A stretch of DNA of 64,000 bases from Epiperipatus broadwayi (taxonomy: Eukaryota > Onychophora > Udeonychophora > Euonychophora > Peripatidae): assembly GCA_028023455.1 (NCBI GenBank), contig JAQFVV010006274.1:2230001-2294000 (forward strand), read 5' to 3'. Made by a program: the position numbers and the translations under genes. Shown piece after piece: positions 26,166-40,676 of the stretch (position 1 is its first letter; each line of letters begins with the position of its first letter). The notes under the pieces are model-generated. The model searched no databases, was not told the DNA's origin, and saw nothing but the letters and a program-made list of their open reading frames with translations.

Positions 26166-26512
26166 AATTAATAAAACGCTGATGCATTGTGGTGAAACTT
26201 TTTTATATAATAATTTCTGTAGGCTTTCAATATCATAATTTCTGCAGACTAAGTGCTTTCGGAGTTTTGTTACTCCATAATCATAGTCTCTTAGATTATT
26301 TACATCATTATATGCAAATGTATGCAAAACTATCTCCTATATTATCCATTTTGCATACATTTGTATATAATGATGTTAATAATCTAAGAGACTATGATTA
26401 TGGAGTAACAAAACATTGAAAGTGCTTAGTCTGCAGAAATTATGATATTGAAAGCCTACAGAAATTATTGTATAAAAAAGTTTCACTGCAATGCATCAGC
26501 ATGTTATTAATT
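26166..26512. mobile_element. Fold-back element, 164-bp arms
   Basis: Left arm 26166-26329 and right arm 26349-26512 are equal in length and nearly complementary throughout, separated by a 19-bp spacer. Arm features include 'gctgatgcatt', 'ctttcaatatcataatttct' and 'tatgcaaatgtatgcaaaa'. A 14-bp direct repeat ACAAAATTAATATA lies at 26153-26166 and 26543-26556. It fits loosely as a target duplication, but the right copy is about 30 bp from the arm. The two short frames read through the arms are reflections of the inverted structure. It is absent from the matching part of family A copy 3. Confidence 0.85.
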
Positions 26513-27565
26513 ACAAAATAAAGGTGAAATAAAATAGTTATTACAAAATTAATATACTAAATAAACTTTTACTTAGATAATGTTCAAAATGTTTAAGCAA
26601 ACTAATTAAAAATGTGATATCATTTTGGAGAGAAAATAAAATCATGAAAAAAAAACATGTTTCAATGACACAAAAGATATTAAATAAAATTATCAATTGT
26701 TACCAATTATTATTTAATATAAAACTTATCTATGAATGTAGACACAATGTGCACATTAAAATATCTTTTTACTATGACTTTATTTTTCTTAAATCCTTCT
26801 CTGTCCATTGTAATTTTCAGTTTTATTTCTTATTGGCTTTTGTTACAAGCTTCTTCACTAACATATATTTTTAGAGTAATGTACTAAATCACATTTCACT
26901 ATTTTAAAATAAGATATTTTTAAGCTTCATTACAGAAGAATATATCCATTTTTTTTTAAATTTTATAATTTTTCAAACCAGGCTAAAATATAGAGACAAT
27001 CATGCTCTTGAATGGAATCAAAGCTTGTTGCAGCTAAGGGTATTGTCATTTTTCTTTACATTTGTCTAGTACCAGGTTATATGGTTAGGTGAGGATGGTT
27101 CTTAGCTTCTAGATAAAACATAGCACATGTTGTTTTCCAACTCATTTTAGAAAATATTTTTTTACTTATAGTGTGCTTTTCACAGCTGAACTTCTGATCA
27201 TCGTTCTCCAACAGCTGAGTTATGAACTATTTGCTAATGTTTCCTTTATGAGTTAAGTAAAAATGACTGCTGCTACTGACTTCTTCAACAGGTTTATCAA
27301 GAATGACTGATCATTACATGACATTAAGGTCTGCTGATTTATCCACTCCATAATATTACTTTTTTGGAACAATCTTGTATCCATCAAATCACATTATATC
27401 ACCCACATGACCATATTAAACACTGACTAATTGGGACTATTTTTTACAAATAAATTATTTAGTTGATTCTCTCATTTTTTTAATTAAAAAATTCCCATGT
27501 AGTTGTTGTTTTCTTTTGTCAAAAATAAGATAATCATTTAATTATCATTATTTAAAATATTGGCC

Positions 27566-27700
27566 TTTTTTTTTTTTTTCATATGTCATAGCATCGGCGG
27601 GAAATGAACCCACAACCATCTGTAGCCAACTACTTGCTTGCAAGGTGGCTGTGATGACCTCTCAGCTAACAACACTTGATGCCTTTGGTTGTTGTTGACT
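27566..27700 (-). mobile_element. tRNA-derived SINE with poly-A tail
   Basis: Read on the minus strand, this contains an A-box-like TTAGCTGAGAGGTCA (complement of about 27655-27669). It also has a B-box GGGTTCATTTCCC (complement of about 27598-27611) at tRNA-like spacing, and ends in a poly-A run (poly-T at 27566-27579). This is the internal pol III promoter layout of tRNA-derived SINEs, several families of which are known from octopus. The 5' part, with a variable-arm-like segment, resembles a tRNA-Leu-type body, but that origin is a guess. It is not a functional tRNA because the acceptor stem pairs poorly. Confidence 0.8.
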
Positions 27701-28998
27701 TATAAAAAGTAAAGAAAAAACATCTCTAATTAATTTAAAAGAAAATTTAATGTTGAGATCTTAATTTTTTATTTTTTTTTATTTTTTTTATCTCTCCTAT
27801 AATTTTTTTTTAAAAGTTGAAATTAAAACATTTTAGTAAACTTACTAATAACAAATTATTTTCTCTTAGTATGTTTTTAAAAATTAAAATTAGTAAATAA
27901 TTAAAATTACTGGAGAGAGAGAATAAAAAAATTATTTATTTAATTTTATACTTTTTTCTCTCTAATACAATTCTTAACAAATTATAGTAAAATTCACATT
28001 ATTATTTAAAAAACAATGCTTGGAATTTTCATATCATCATTTGGTAAAAAAATGTTTAGTGAAATCAATTTTTATTATTATGAAAAACATATGTCAAAAT
28101 TAAAATTATCATTTTTCCATTAATTAAATTAAAAAAAGCTTGTAATATTTGACATGTTCAGAGTTGATTACTGGCTACAATAACACAATGCTCCATACCA
28201 TAAAATGATGAGACAATAAAATGGAGATTTCATTTCTCATTATTTTAAATTTACAGCTTAGTTTTCACCTTATTTCAGGTGCTGCACAAGATTATCAGAA
28301 TATCAGATAAATATTTTAACATAAACGTAAGTGGTAATCTTCATGTTAGATACCACTTATAATGATAATGAAGTCAAAGGGTGATGGTGTGGAAATGGGA
28401 AGTCATCATCACTCCCAAATATCACAAATAAATAAAATGAATATCAAAAACAATGAATAAATTTTCATGGAATATAATAAACATTTGTAGTAAAATAATG
28501 TTAATAAGCTATAGTATCATCCGAAATTCTAATAATAATAATTTAATCATCAACTATCAACAGTCACCAACAATTAACAGTCAATCCTGTGATTGGATCT
28601 AAAAGAATTATTTTATATCTGGCTGATTATCTAAGTACTGCCAAACATAGGACAAACTATAACAATCATTTGGATGCATATCTTTAAGTGCCAATCTATC
28701 ACTCATAATGAAAATATATTAGGATATTGGTACATGCTGATCATCATTAATTCTTTGACCATATGGTACCATTAGTGTACAGGCCAAGTATAGGCTATTT
28801 TTTTTCCAACTAAAAATATGCTGCAGTGGATGAACTTTTAAACGATTATCTTTGCACCATTCAGATAACTAGCTGGTTGTCTAAATGTAAACATAAACAC
28901 CTACATCCATATAACTAACCATTATTTTTCTAGAACTAGCTCATCCTACAGTCTATGACTGTGAACAAGAGAAATAAAAATGTATATGCATAATTTAT

Positions 28999-29010
28999 TT
29001 TAACTTAAAT
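28999..29010. repeat. Target site duplication, left copy
   Basis: TTTAACTTAAAT at the left edge of the family B composite. It is identical to 30292-30303 and present only once in the uninterrupted family A copy 2 as a close variant. Confidence 0.85.
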
Positions 29011-29482
29011 AATATAGGGTATGTGAGCCCAGACTTTCACATGACCCACTACTCTCCACTCTATTTAATAACACTGATACACTCAAGCACATATATGCTG
29101 AAAAGATAAATAATCACCAATATACGTATTTCATGCTAAACCAGCAATCATCAGTTGGTCCAGATTATCATCTCCCACCCATATATACTATAAGTGCTCA
29201 GATATATATTAAGATAGACAATCTTCATACTTTAATGGACTGGCTCCAATCTACTACACACTCCAACTCTTCAACAGTCCATCCAATTGAAAATCTGATG
29301 ATGGAATGCTTGAAGGCCACCCTGAGGCCGAGATTCTTGTTACACCCATGTTGACCCAAGATCAATATGAACCCCACATGTATAGGACATAATCCATTAA
29401 ATACATATGCAAGGATGGGCAGACATCTCTACAATGTAATAACTGAAACACCAGCTTAATATATACCATGTGTCTATATATG
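29011..29482 (+). mobile_element. Family B composite, unit 1
   Basis: A full-looking unit of about 472 bp. It starts 'aatatagggtatgtgagc', continues through 'tcagttggtccagattatca', 'acacccatgttgacccaag' and 'ggacataatccattaaatac', and ends in 'accatgtgtctatatatgt'. A 73-codon frame beginning ATG (29133-29354) is kept in every copy but varies freely in amino acids, so a function is doubtful. Its end segments resemble a tRNA-derived head (see 38756-38935). Confidence 0.85.
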
Positions 29483-29852
29483 TAATATAGGGTATATGAG
29501 CACAGACTTTCACATGACCCACTACTCTCCACTCTATCTAATAACACTGATACACTCAAGCACATATATGCTGAAAAAATAAATAATCACCAACATACGT
29601 ATTTCATGCTAAAACAGCAATCATCAGTTGGTCCAGATTATCATCTCCCACACATATATACTATAAGTGCTCAGATATATATTAAGATAGACAATCTTCA
29701 TACTTTAATGGACTGGCTCCAATCTACTACACACTCCAACTCTTCAACAGTCCATCCAATTGAAAATCTGATGATGGAATGCTCGAAGGCCACCCTGAGG
29801 CTGAGATTCTTGTCACACCCATGTTGACCCAAGGTCAATCTGAACCCCATTG
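29483..29852 (+). mobile_element. Family B composite, unit 2 (right end missing)
   Basis: A direct repeat of unit 1 from 'aatatagggtatatgagc' to 'caaggtcaatctgaacccca', where it joins the inverted third unit. It is nearly identical to unit 1 over this length. Confidence 0.88.
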
Positions 29853-30291
29853 ACCTTGGGTCAACATGGGTGTGACAAGAATCTTGGCCTCAGGGTGGCC
29901 TTCAAGCATTGGGTCAACATGGGTGTGACAAGAATCTCGGCCTCAGGGTGGCCTTCGAGCATTCCATCATCAGATTTTCAATTGGATGGACAGTTGAAGA
30001 GTTGGAGGGTGTAGTAGATTGAAGCCAGTCCATTAAAGTATGAAGATTGTCTATCTTAATATATATCTGAGCACTTATAGTATATATGTGTGGGAGATGA
30101 TAATCTGGACCAACTGATGATTGCTCGTTTAGCATGAAATACGTATATTGGTGATTATTTATCTTTTCATGTGCTTGAGTGTATCTGTGTTATTAGATAG
30201 AGTGGAGAGTAGTGGGTCATGTGAAAGTCTGTGCTCATATACCCTATATTACATATATAGACACATGGTATATATTAAGCCGGTGTTTCAG
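29853..30291 (-). mobile_element. Family B composite, unit 3, inverted
   Basis: The reverse complement of units 1 and 2, ending 'ggtatatattaagccggtgt'. At its junction with unit 2, a 53-bp segment starting GGGTCAACATGGGTGTGACA is duplicated at 29858 and 29911. The frame seen in the other units is at 29914-30135 on the minus strand. Confidence 0.88.
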
Positions 30292-30303
30292 TTTAACTTA
30301 AAT
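30292..30303. repeat. Target site duplication, right copy
   Basis: TTTAACTTAAAT, an exact 12-bp copy of 28999-29010 at the right edge of the composite. Confidence 0.85.
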
Positions 30304-30785
30304 AGTTTTAGTGAATTAATTTAAAAATTCCTAAAATACTATACTATAATAAAATCCAGTCATACTTTGCTAATTCATAGAATAGATTGATGTAGGAATA
30401 AAGACATTAACACTATTATTTTTTAAAACAATTATTTAATAAACTAACTAATAAATAATTAAGAAAATTTACAAAAATATCATATATTTTAAACTCTCAT
30501 TCATTTTATAAAAATATGTAATTTCTTAAAAAATATATGGTTAACCACTTGATATGTATTAATTAAATTAATAAAACTTTACTCTCATTTAATTACTTCT
30601 TTTTTAATAACTAAAGCTGAAAAACAACTTCTAGCAATAAGAAATAAGGAAATTGTAAATTAGCTAAAACCCTTTTTATAATTTTGAAGAAAAATCAAAT
30701 GAATAAAAAAAACATATTTTAAAAAATGTTAAATTAATAAAAATATTCAATATTACCAATTATTATTTATATAAAAATTATATAT

Positions 30786-31989
30786 ACTGTATTGGTCAAA
30801 ACATGTTTATCCATTTACCACAAACTGGAACTCAAAAAATGTACTTCAAACCCAGCCAAGCCTGAGATTTAGATCAGGGATCAACCTGAATTTGAACGCA
30901 TTCTCCAAGCCCCAGATCAAACATCTAATAGATAACATAACAATTATGGCACATGAGAATTTATTTTAAATCTGACCCACTAGCAGAGCAGAGAAGACAA
31001 TGAGATACCTATTAACTATGACTTAACTAAAAGATGTATATGCATGGCTATGTGCTTGGAAGTGAAGAAAAAAGGATGTTGAACTGCTCAAACAAGTTAA
31101 GCAATAAAAATATAGTTTAATATAAAAACAAATTATTATACATACATTTATAAATTAATTGCATACATTAGTGTGCATGTGAATGAGCAGGTGGTCTACC
31201 AAATGATAGATGCTATATTGTCATTTATGATATATTTCTCATATGCTATTTTATTAATTAATGACATATACTATAAATAAACACACATCTTTGGTGGGTC
31301 CAATATTAAGATGCCAATTGATTATTAGAAAGAACTTACATAAATTTGCTATTAACGCTTTTATATATGGTTCTGAAACATGGTGACTAACATAATTGCA
31401 GGGATGGTCATGAAAATAAATAAATACATTTGAAAATTACATTTCATTTTATGACATAATATTTATTAAAAAAACATTAAAAAAACAGAACGCTTGATTT
31501 TTCCTAAGGCAGATACTCTTAAATAGATAAATAACAAATTATGACAATGGGATTGTATAATAAAACTAAAATAATATTAGTAATTAATCTAGCTAGTAAT
31601 ATTTGGTATTTATATATATATATTGAGCAAAGCCCAAATTTAATATTATTACAGCACTAAAATTAGGTCATAAGCAAAAGAAATAATAATATGAATAAGA
31701 GGCAGTACCAACATAGACAGAGAACTCAAAGATAAGGTTGTGCTTCTAGACAAAAACAAAATCTAACACCCCCTTTATAGGAAAGTGCTTAGAGAAAAGT
31801 GGATAGGCATGCCATGGACATCACTGACATGCAAGCCTTTTATATGAAGTAAGTGGATAGGCATAGTGTGTGCCAGACTTACTTGAAATCACTGCCACAG
31901 GCCCTTTTATATAAAATAAATGGTTCTGGGAAGGTCAACTATCCTCAGAACAAGACTTGAGAAGAAAATCTATGGGTTTGAACTTTTGT
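30786..31989. other. Non-coding sequence, partly G+C-richer
   Basis: No gene supported. Segments at about 30820-31080 and 31680-31980 are richer in G+C than their surroundings. The second contains 'aagtggataggcat' twice (near 31797 and 31851), each followed by a 'cccttttatat' or 'gccttttatat' phrase, an internal duplication of about 55-75 bp. They may be parts of an unidentified repeat. Confidence 0.4.
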
Positions 31990-32063
31990 AACCCCCAGAT
32001 TGGAAGCATATATATATATATATATGAACCCCCAGATTGGAAGCATATATATATATATATATA
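31990..32063. repeat. Duplicated 38-bp unit with (TA)n
   Basis: 'cccccagattggaagcatat' followed by (TA)n occurs twice in tandem (from about 31992 and about 32029). The unit was copied together with its TA tract. Confidence 0.9.
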
Positions 32064-33691
32064 TTCATGAAGATAAGTCCGAATGTCAGTAATATAGTAT
32101 GGGTAAATGCCACTAATGACATTGAATAAGATTTACTGTTTTAAAAATAAATGACCTTTGTTTGAATGCCATAATTTATATAAATAATATGCTATACCAC
32201 TAGAATATATATAGAGATTTAGATTTCATTTAATAACGGAAATAGTAAAATATACATTAAGATTTAGACCCCCACCTTTTCTTCTATTTAAAATAATTCA
32301 ATCCCACCTTCATTGATTTTATAATAATGAATATTTAAGTATTGTATTTGATATTTGAAGAGTATAAAACAATAAAATAAAAACTAGCAGTTTTATATAG
32401 AAAACAATTAAGTCACTCTTTCAGAATTGAATAATAATTTATAAAATAAATAAGTTTTCAGAGCATTAATTAGCTTGAGTTCAGGATTATTCTCAGATAG
32501 AATCCAGAGTTAAACAAATAACAAATTGTTATACTAAAAACAAACTTAAAATGTTGATTCATAAAAACAATCTGGCAAATGTATTAATTTATCACATTAT
32601 ATTTTATGGGAATGTTAATAACCTTACTTTATGGAGGTTTAGTTAAAAAATAAAGAAAAGATTTTTAGAAATTAAGCAGCTTGCAAGTTTGCTTGAGATT
32701 GGCATATTAATAATAAAAGCATACATATAAAATCAAGTAATAAATAACTATAAATAAATGTCTGCACCAAAGTTATTAAAGAATGTTAGAGCATATGAAA
32801 TAAAATTAGATTTATAGAAATTATTTGAGAGCAATTTACATATTAGAAAAGTTACAAAATTAAATTATACATTAGAAGAAATTGATAGTAGAGTTTGAGA
32901 CCAGTTAGGCAAGCTAGATTTAGTTTCAATAGTGGCAGTTTGAAATAATTTACCTTGCAACATTTTAAGAGTCCAACATGGTGGCAGTAGATAACCCTCA
33001 TGGATCAGAAAGGTGATAAGCTTTCTATGCTTACATTTCAAACCAGCTTGGATTCAGTTAACTGCACAGTTCTCTCAATAGTAGCTAATTTCCTGGAGAT
33101 TTTAAATCTGTCCATTTTATACACTGCTCAGGTATTTGAAGAATGCTTTCCATTTCTTATCTCTAGCTCAAACATAATCTCTGATTTTAAAAATTCTCAT
33201 CTTTTCTTTATCGATTGTTTTTGAAGATGCAACTGTAAGATAATGTTCAAAAATGAATTCAAATCTATTTCCAGATTAAAAATAGATTTGACAAAAAATG
33301 TTTATAACAAAAGAAAATCTTTAATATTAATCCCCTTTTTATTTTAAGTAAAAACTTTAATTAAAAATACCTTTCCCAGATTAAAACAATAGTCTTTCCA
33401 ACCCTTTATTTATTTTTGGACAATTAACAGTTGTATCTTCCATCTTGGATTTTATAAAATATACATTTTAATAGGAAAAACAATTTAAAAAGAAAAAGTT
33501 TTAAAATGATGTATAATAAAATATTTATAAAAAATCAATATTTTGTTAGTATTTTTGCTCCTATATTATATATTTGAGCTACATCTATGTACTTTAATAA
33601 AAACAAACTAATAATTAATAAAAAAAGAATTAATAATAATTTAAATTTTTTTTATTGAAACATTAAAATTTTATAACTTAGGCATGCATCT

Positions 33692-33694
<3 letters not shown>
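32064..33694. other. AT-rich non-coding sequence
   Basis: No gene supported. A 74-codon ATG frame at 33000-33224 is slightly G+C-richer than its neighbours but has no recognisable motif or clear splice context, so it was not called. Confidence 0.4.

Positions 33695-33777
<83 letters not shown>
33695..33777. repeat. (TA)n microsatellite
   Basis: An uninterrupted TA tract of about 80 bp about 100 bp before family A copy 4. Confidence 0.97.
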
Positions 33778-33779
<2 letters not shown>

Positions 33780-33879
33780 AAAGGAGTGGGATGGGATATA
33801 GGGTTTGAATATAGGTTAATAGATGGAACCATGAAGCTCAATCTTACTAAGATTGACTGCTTCAATACATGCACATATA

Positions 33880-35015
33880 ATGTGTACTTAAAATATCTTT
33901 TTACCATGGATTTATTTTTCTTTTGATTTCTTATTTGACAGTTGTAATTTTTTCATGTTGGTTTTTTTCTTATAGGCTTCTTCATTTATATCTACTTACA
34001 GGCTAATGTACACAGTTAATTTATCCATTTTTTTGCCATACAATATTTTCAGGCTTCACAAACTGAATTTATCTATTTTTGTAATCTACTTTTATTCAGG
34101 CTAACCCACAAAAAGACAAAGACAGACATGCTCTTGGATGGAAACAAAGATATTCTCCTTCTTTACACATTTCTAGATCTCAGGCTATATAATGAGGTTT
34201 GGATGATGTTCATCTTGTAGCTAAACTTATCACTAGTTTTTTTAAAATTTATTTTAGAAAACTAGTTTTTTTAGCTAACCTTCTGCTTCTGTTTCTTTAA
34301 TAGCTGAATCAAGAAAGACTGTTGCCACTGACTTCTTTAACACTTAATGAGGAATGACTGTTCATCATAAGAGGCTAGGATTTACTGATTTCACTAGTCC
34401 CTATATTATTTTGAAACATTTCTTTATCCATCCAATCATATTTTGTTTCTCACATGACCAAATTAAATACTGACCAGGTTTATTTTGCAAACATTGTTTT
34501 ATTTCCATTTTTATTAGTTAGAAAATTCTCCTGTAGTTGTTTTGTTTTCCTCTTATACCAAACATAAGATAATCTTTTAATTATTATAGTTTAATAAACA
34601 TTGTTTATTGTTTTGGAAAGAGGTAAAAAAACAATTCTACTTAATTAAAACATAATGTAATAAAAATGTTAAAACATTTTTCTCTTTCTTTTATTTTTAT
34701 AGTGTGATAAAAATAAAATATTGCCTATATATTTCTCTTATCACTTTTTAAAAATTAAAATTATAACTTTTCAATAACTGAATAAATATATTATTTTCTC
34801 TTAGTACTTTTTTAAAGTTAAAACTGGTAAATAGTTAAAATTAAAATATTTATTTGAATTTATATTAAAAATATTTAAATAAATTAATGCTTGATATTAA
34901 AAAAACATATGGGAAAATAAAATCTATCATTTTACTTTTAATTAATACATTTTAAATTTAAGTTTGTAATATTTGACATGGCCAGAGTTGGTGATTATCT
35001 ACAATATTACAATAT
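33880..35015 (+). repeat. Dispersed repeat family A, copy 4 (3' half only)
   Basis: This matches the T-rich half of copy 1, with 'ggcttcttcattt', 'gtacacagttaatttatcca', 'acaatattttcagg', and the end 'gtttgtaatatttgacatg' plus 'ccagagttg'. The 5' half is missing. It matches copy 2 over 'agacatgctcttggatgg' and 'cacatgaccaaattaaa'. Confidence 0.68.
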
Positions 35016-35057
35016 ATAAAGAAAAACATCCAACACTTAAACAATACCAATATCAGT

Positions 35058-35320
35058 AACATTCATATTAATCTATTGATAAGGTAATCTCCTTTAAACA
35101 ATAATAGTGGAAATCCATTTTTATATATGGACAAATATGTTTATATAGAAACTAAAGATTGCAACTTGACTATAAAAAATAAAATTATTAATCCATAATT
35201 CACAGAAATTTAAATAAATCTCATAACCAGGTAAACATAATCTGTTCTGAAACCTGGCTAATAAATAGCCAATTATAACTTTCAAAATGCAATAATAACA
35301 TTCAAACTGCACTTTAACTA
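35058..35320 (+). repeat. Diverged relative of the fold-back element at 57672
   Basis: 'aagattgcaacttgac', 'taaaattatt', 'aaggtaatctccttt' and 'aataata' occur in the same order as in the left arm at 57672-57841. Only one arm is recognisable here. Confidence 0.5.
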
Positions 35321-35361
35321 TGTATTACTTATATAACAAAGCTAGTAATGCTCAAAGCTAG

Positions 35362-38300
<2,939 letters not shown>

Positions 38301-38453
38301 CTTACTGAGATTAAGGGCTATGATTTATGTTTGTCTGTTGTGATTGCAGATATCTATTAGAAATAAAAGTCATTCACACATACATTTATTCTTCCTTCAA
38401 AAAAACTCGACTGATTACAGTTAAGAGCTATCAGGTATCTGAAAAGAAAGAGT

Positions 38454-38708
38454 GTGGTGTTTTTTGAACTTAAACTCAGTTTTAAAAAGACAATAAACTC
38501 TCACCATTGGCCAATGCACCACAGCCCAGCCATGTTTGTATACTATATAAATAATCATAGAGTAATAACAGCTACAATAACAAATATGTATGGAGTAGAC
38601 CTTTGGAATTTATCTTCCTTGGTTCCTTTAAGACCTTCAATTGGAATCAAAAATCTGCTTTCAGTTAAAAGCAAATTTCTTTCTACAACCATATACCTAT
38701 ACATTTAA
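38454..38708. other. Unassigned open stretch beside the LINE
   Basis: An 84-codon plus-strand frame with a non-ATG start lies next to the LINE 5' end. Composition is mixed and no motif was recognised. It may belong to the LINE 5' untranslated part or to flanking sequence. Not called as a gene. Confidence 0.25.
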
Positions 38709-38755
38709 ATAAAAGTATAGTATCTATACTAAACTTAATGTAATTAGAATAGTTT

Positions 38756-38935
38756 AAACTCAGACTTTCGAGACCTCTACAGCTACCTACTACATTCTAT
38801 ACAACTGATACATATGACCACATACATGTGAGATAATTTATATTTTTAACATGTATGTAATCATGTGTATCAGTTGTATAAGATAGAATGGATAGCTATA
38901 GGGAGCATGAAAGTCTGAGTTTGAATCCCTTCTGA
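38756..38935 (+). mobile_element. Fold-back element with tRNA-like B box
   Basis: Arms 38756-38829 and 38849-38922 are complementary at roughly four positions in five, without gaps, around a 19-bp spacer. Outer parts match family B ends ('cagactttc', 'ctactacattctat', 'aactgataca'). The right edge reads GAGTTTGAATCCC (about 38916-38929), a good pol III B box, with an A-box-like 'gatagctatagggag' about 30 bp upstream and a (TA)n tract after it. This suggests that family B derives from a tRNA-related SINE, copied in both orientations here. Confidence 0.6.
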
Positions 38936-40195
38936 TGTATATATATAACTATCTTCCAATTTGCTTAATCAAGTTTTGCATTTTAACTACACAGCAGAAG
39001 TTTGAACTAAACCTTCTCTAAGGTTAGAAGGTTGTATGTTGTAAAAAAAAAATACTTTTTTTTTAAATGTAAAATCAGTTTTTTTTTTGGAAGAGAGTCA
39101 TTATATGAAATATGTGAAAAAGATAAATAACATGAACAAAAGTGTAATCCATCTATTAAAAATTAATGATAAATAGTTTGTTATTATTAACCATGTAAAC
39201 AAATACAAATTCAAAACCAGTTGGTAGTACTTCTAATATTATAGATTCTCCAAAAATTGGGTATGCTTTTTTAGTTTAGTGCAGTAATACAGTGGAGAAT
39301 TTTAAAGTGTCAAGATCCATGAATTATAAATCAATTCAGTCAGTTTTGATTCTCACAGTTCACTAATGTCTTACTGTTAAATAAACATAGGAGATGCTTT
39401 TATTTTATAGACATAGTCAATTTCTTTAGCCTTTATTACTTGTCTCATCTCTACCGTATAGCAACCAAAACTCAACCTATTCTCTTTCACTATGCATAGA
39501 TTTCATGAACAATCAGATGAACTAGAGTCATCAAACCATATACATATTGTTACTATACATTTGGCCCTGTACACTCAATATATTTTATAATGTTAATTTT
39601 TTTTTATAGATTATAATAAATAAATTGTCTTATTAGTTTTATTATAATAAAGTCTTAGGCTAAATATTTCTATCTTATGAATTGAAATAATTTAATTAGC
39701 TTATTTAGCTCCTAGTTGTTTAAAAGAAAGTTAATATTTGCTTAAGTTAAAAGACTAAAATTAATAGTTGAAATCTAAAAAAAACCTTAATTTAAAACTT
39801 GCTATGTTTCAAGTAACTGTTATGAAAAAGTTATTTTATGCTGCAAGAAAATGGTTATTTAATTCGGGATCTTTGTTTGTTAATTTTTTTTTAAAATAAA
39901 TGGTGTTAAAGTAATGATTTATTAAATATTAGTTTATGTAAGAATATTTAAAATCAGAATTTAGAGATATTAAATATAATTAATTGGACTAAGTGTCAAT
40001 TTAAATCAGTTTAAAATGTAAGTCAATTTATTTTTATTGTTTTAAAATCTTGGTTATATTTAATGTAGTACATGTGAATGTGTGCATAATTTGAATAAAT
40101 GGAAATGTTAAAAGATTATTAAAAGTTATATTTTAATTTTAAAAAGGATATATGCATTATTATATGCTTTTATAGAAAGTGTATTTTGAATAAAT

Positions 40196-40199
<4 letters not shown>
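38936..40199. other. AT-rich non-coding sequence
   Basis: No gene or bounded repeat supported. If the exon at 40621 is real, this is intron. Confidence 0.45.

Positions 40200-40282
<83 letters not shown>
40200..40282. repeat. (TA)n microsatellite
   Basis: An uninterrupted TA tract of about 80 bp with the right edge TTGTACCAC. Confidence 0.97.
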
Positions 40283-40286
<4 letters not shown>

Positions 40287-40596
40287 ACCACTACAAATTG
40301 ACTCCTTGTTCACAATATTTGTAAGATTACCAAAATTAGAGTGACTGGTATGCAGGTGTTCTACTAGGCATATAGCCTAGAATTAGATTGAGAAAAATCT
40401 TCAACAATCATAGTGATAATTTATTTATGTGCTACTGTTTCATAAATTTTAATATGTAATTCTTATGAAGACTCTATTAATTATACTTTATGTTTGAACT
40501 AGATGAACACTTAGTTGTTAACATTTTAAGAGAAATTAAACACAGAGGCATTTAAATGTGGTTTAAATATTTATTATATTCATTTTTTATACTAAC

Positions 40597-40676
40597 TTAT
40601 TTTCCAACTTCTTTTTTTAGAGCATTCCAACGGCCTTGATCTGAAATTTAAGAAGAAAGACAAACGTAAATCTTAA
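40597..40676 (+). CDS. Candidate terminal exon of a plus-strand gene (acceptor plus last 18 codons)
   Basis: A strong 3' splice site lies here: a pyrimidine-rich tract followed by TTTTTTTAG ending at 40620. The exon then reads two bases plus HSNGLDLKFKKKDKRKS and a TAA stop at 40674-40676. The codons are less AT-biased than the flanks (AAC GGC CTT GAT CTG). A basic Lys/Arg/Ser tail is a plausible protein C-terminus, for example for membrane or phosphoinositide contact. The downstream sequence looks like 3' UTR. I do not recognise the protein, and 18 codons could occur by chance. The upstream exon would lie to the left, possibly outside the window. Confidence 0.45.

Larger units (their letters stand above)
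25112..28190 (+). repeat. Dispersed repeat family A, copy 2
   Basis: This aligns with copy 3, for example 'ccaaatatcacaaata', 'gtgattggatctaaaagaa', 'taagtgccaat', 'ggccaa' and 'gtgaacaagagaaa'. It also aligns with copy 1 in its T-rich middle and in the end 'aaaaagcttgtaatattt'. It is interrupted by a fold-back element at 26166-26512 and by a tRNA-derived SINE near 27566. No coding frame of note. Confidence 0.7.
28345..30785 (+). repeat. Dispersed repeat family A, copy 3, carrying an insertion
   Basis: This follows copy 2 almost directly, so the two form a tandem pair. It matches copy 2 from 'gggtgatggtgtggaa' to the T-rich region and is cut short near 30785, before the 'ggcttcttc' section. 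Composite element family B is inserted at 29011-30291. The matching uninterrupted site in copy 2 ('attttaatttaaatag', near 25677) shows the state without the insertion. Confidence 0.7.

Noticed and set aside
26124-26419. Two partly overlapping frames on opposite strands, suggesting a paired antisense gene
   Set aside because: They are the same sequence read from the two arms of the fold-back element at 26166-26512.
27598-27700. Functional tRNA gene
   Set aside because: A and B boxes are present, but the stems pair poorly and a poly-A tail follows, which fits a SINE.
29133-30135. Repeated 73-codon ATG frames in family B units as a possible small-protein family
   Set aside because: Copies are nearly identical because they are recent duplicates, and the changes seen are amino-acid altering; there is no sign of selection and no recognised domain.
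33000-33224. 74-codon ATG frame as a gene
   Set aside because: No motif, no clear donor or acceptor, and no recognised relative.
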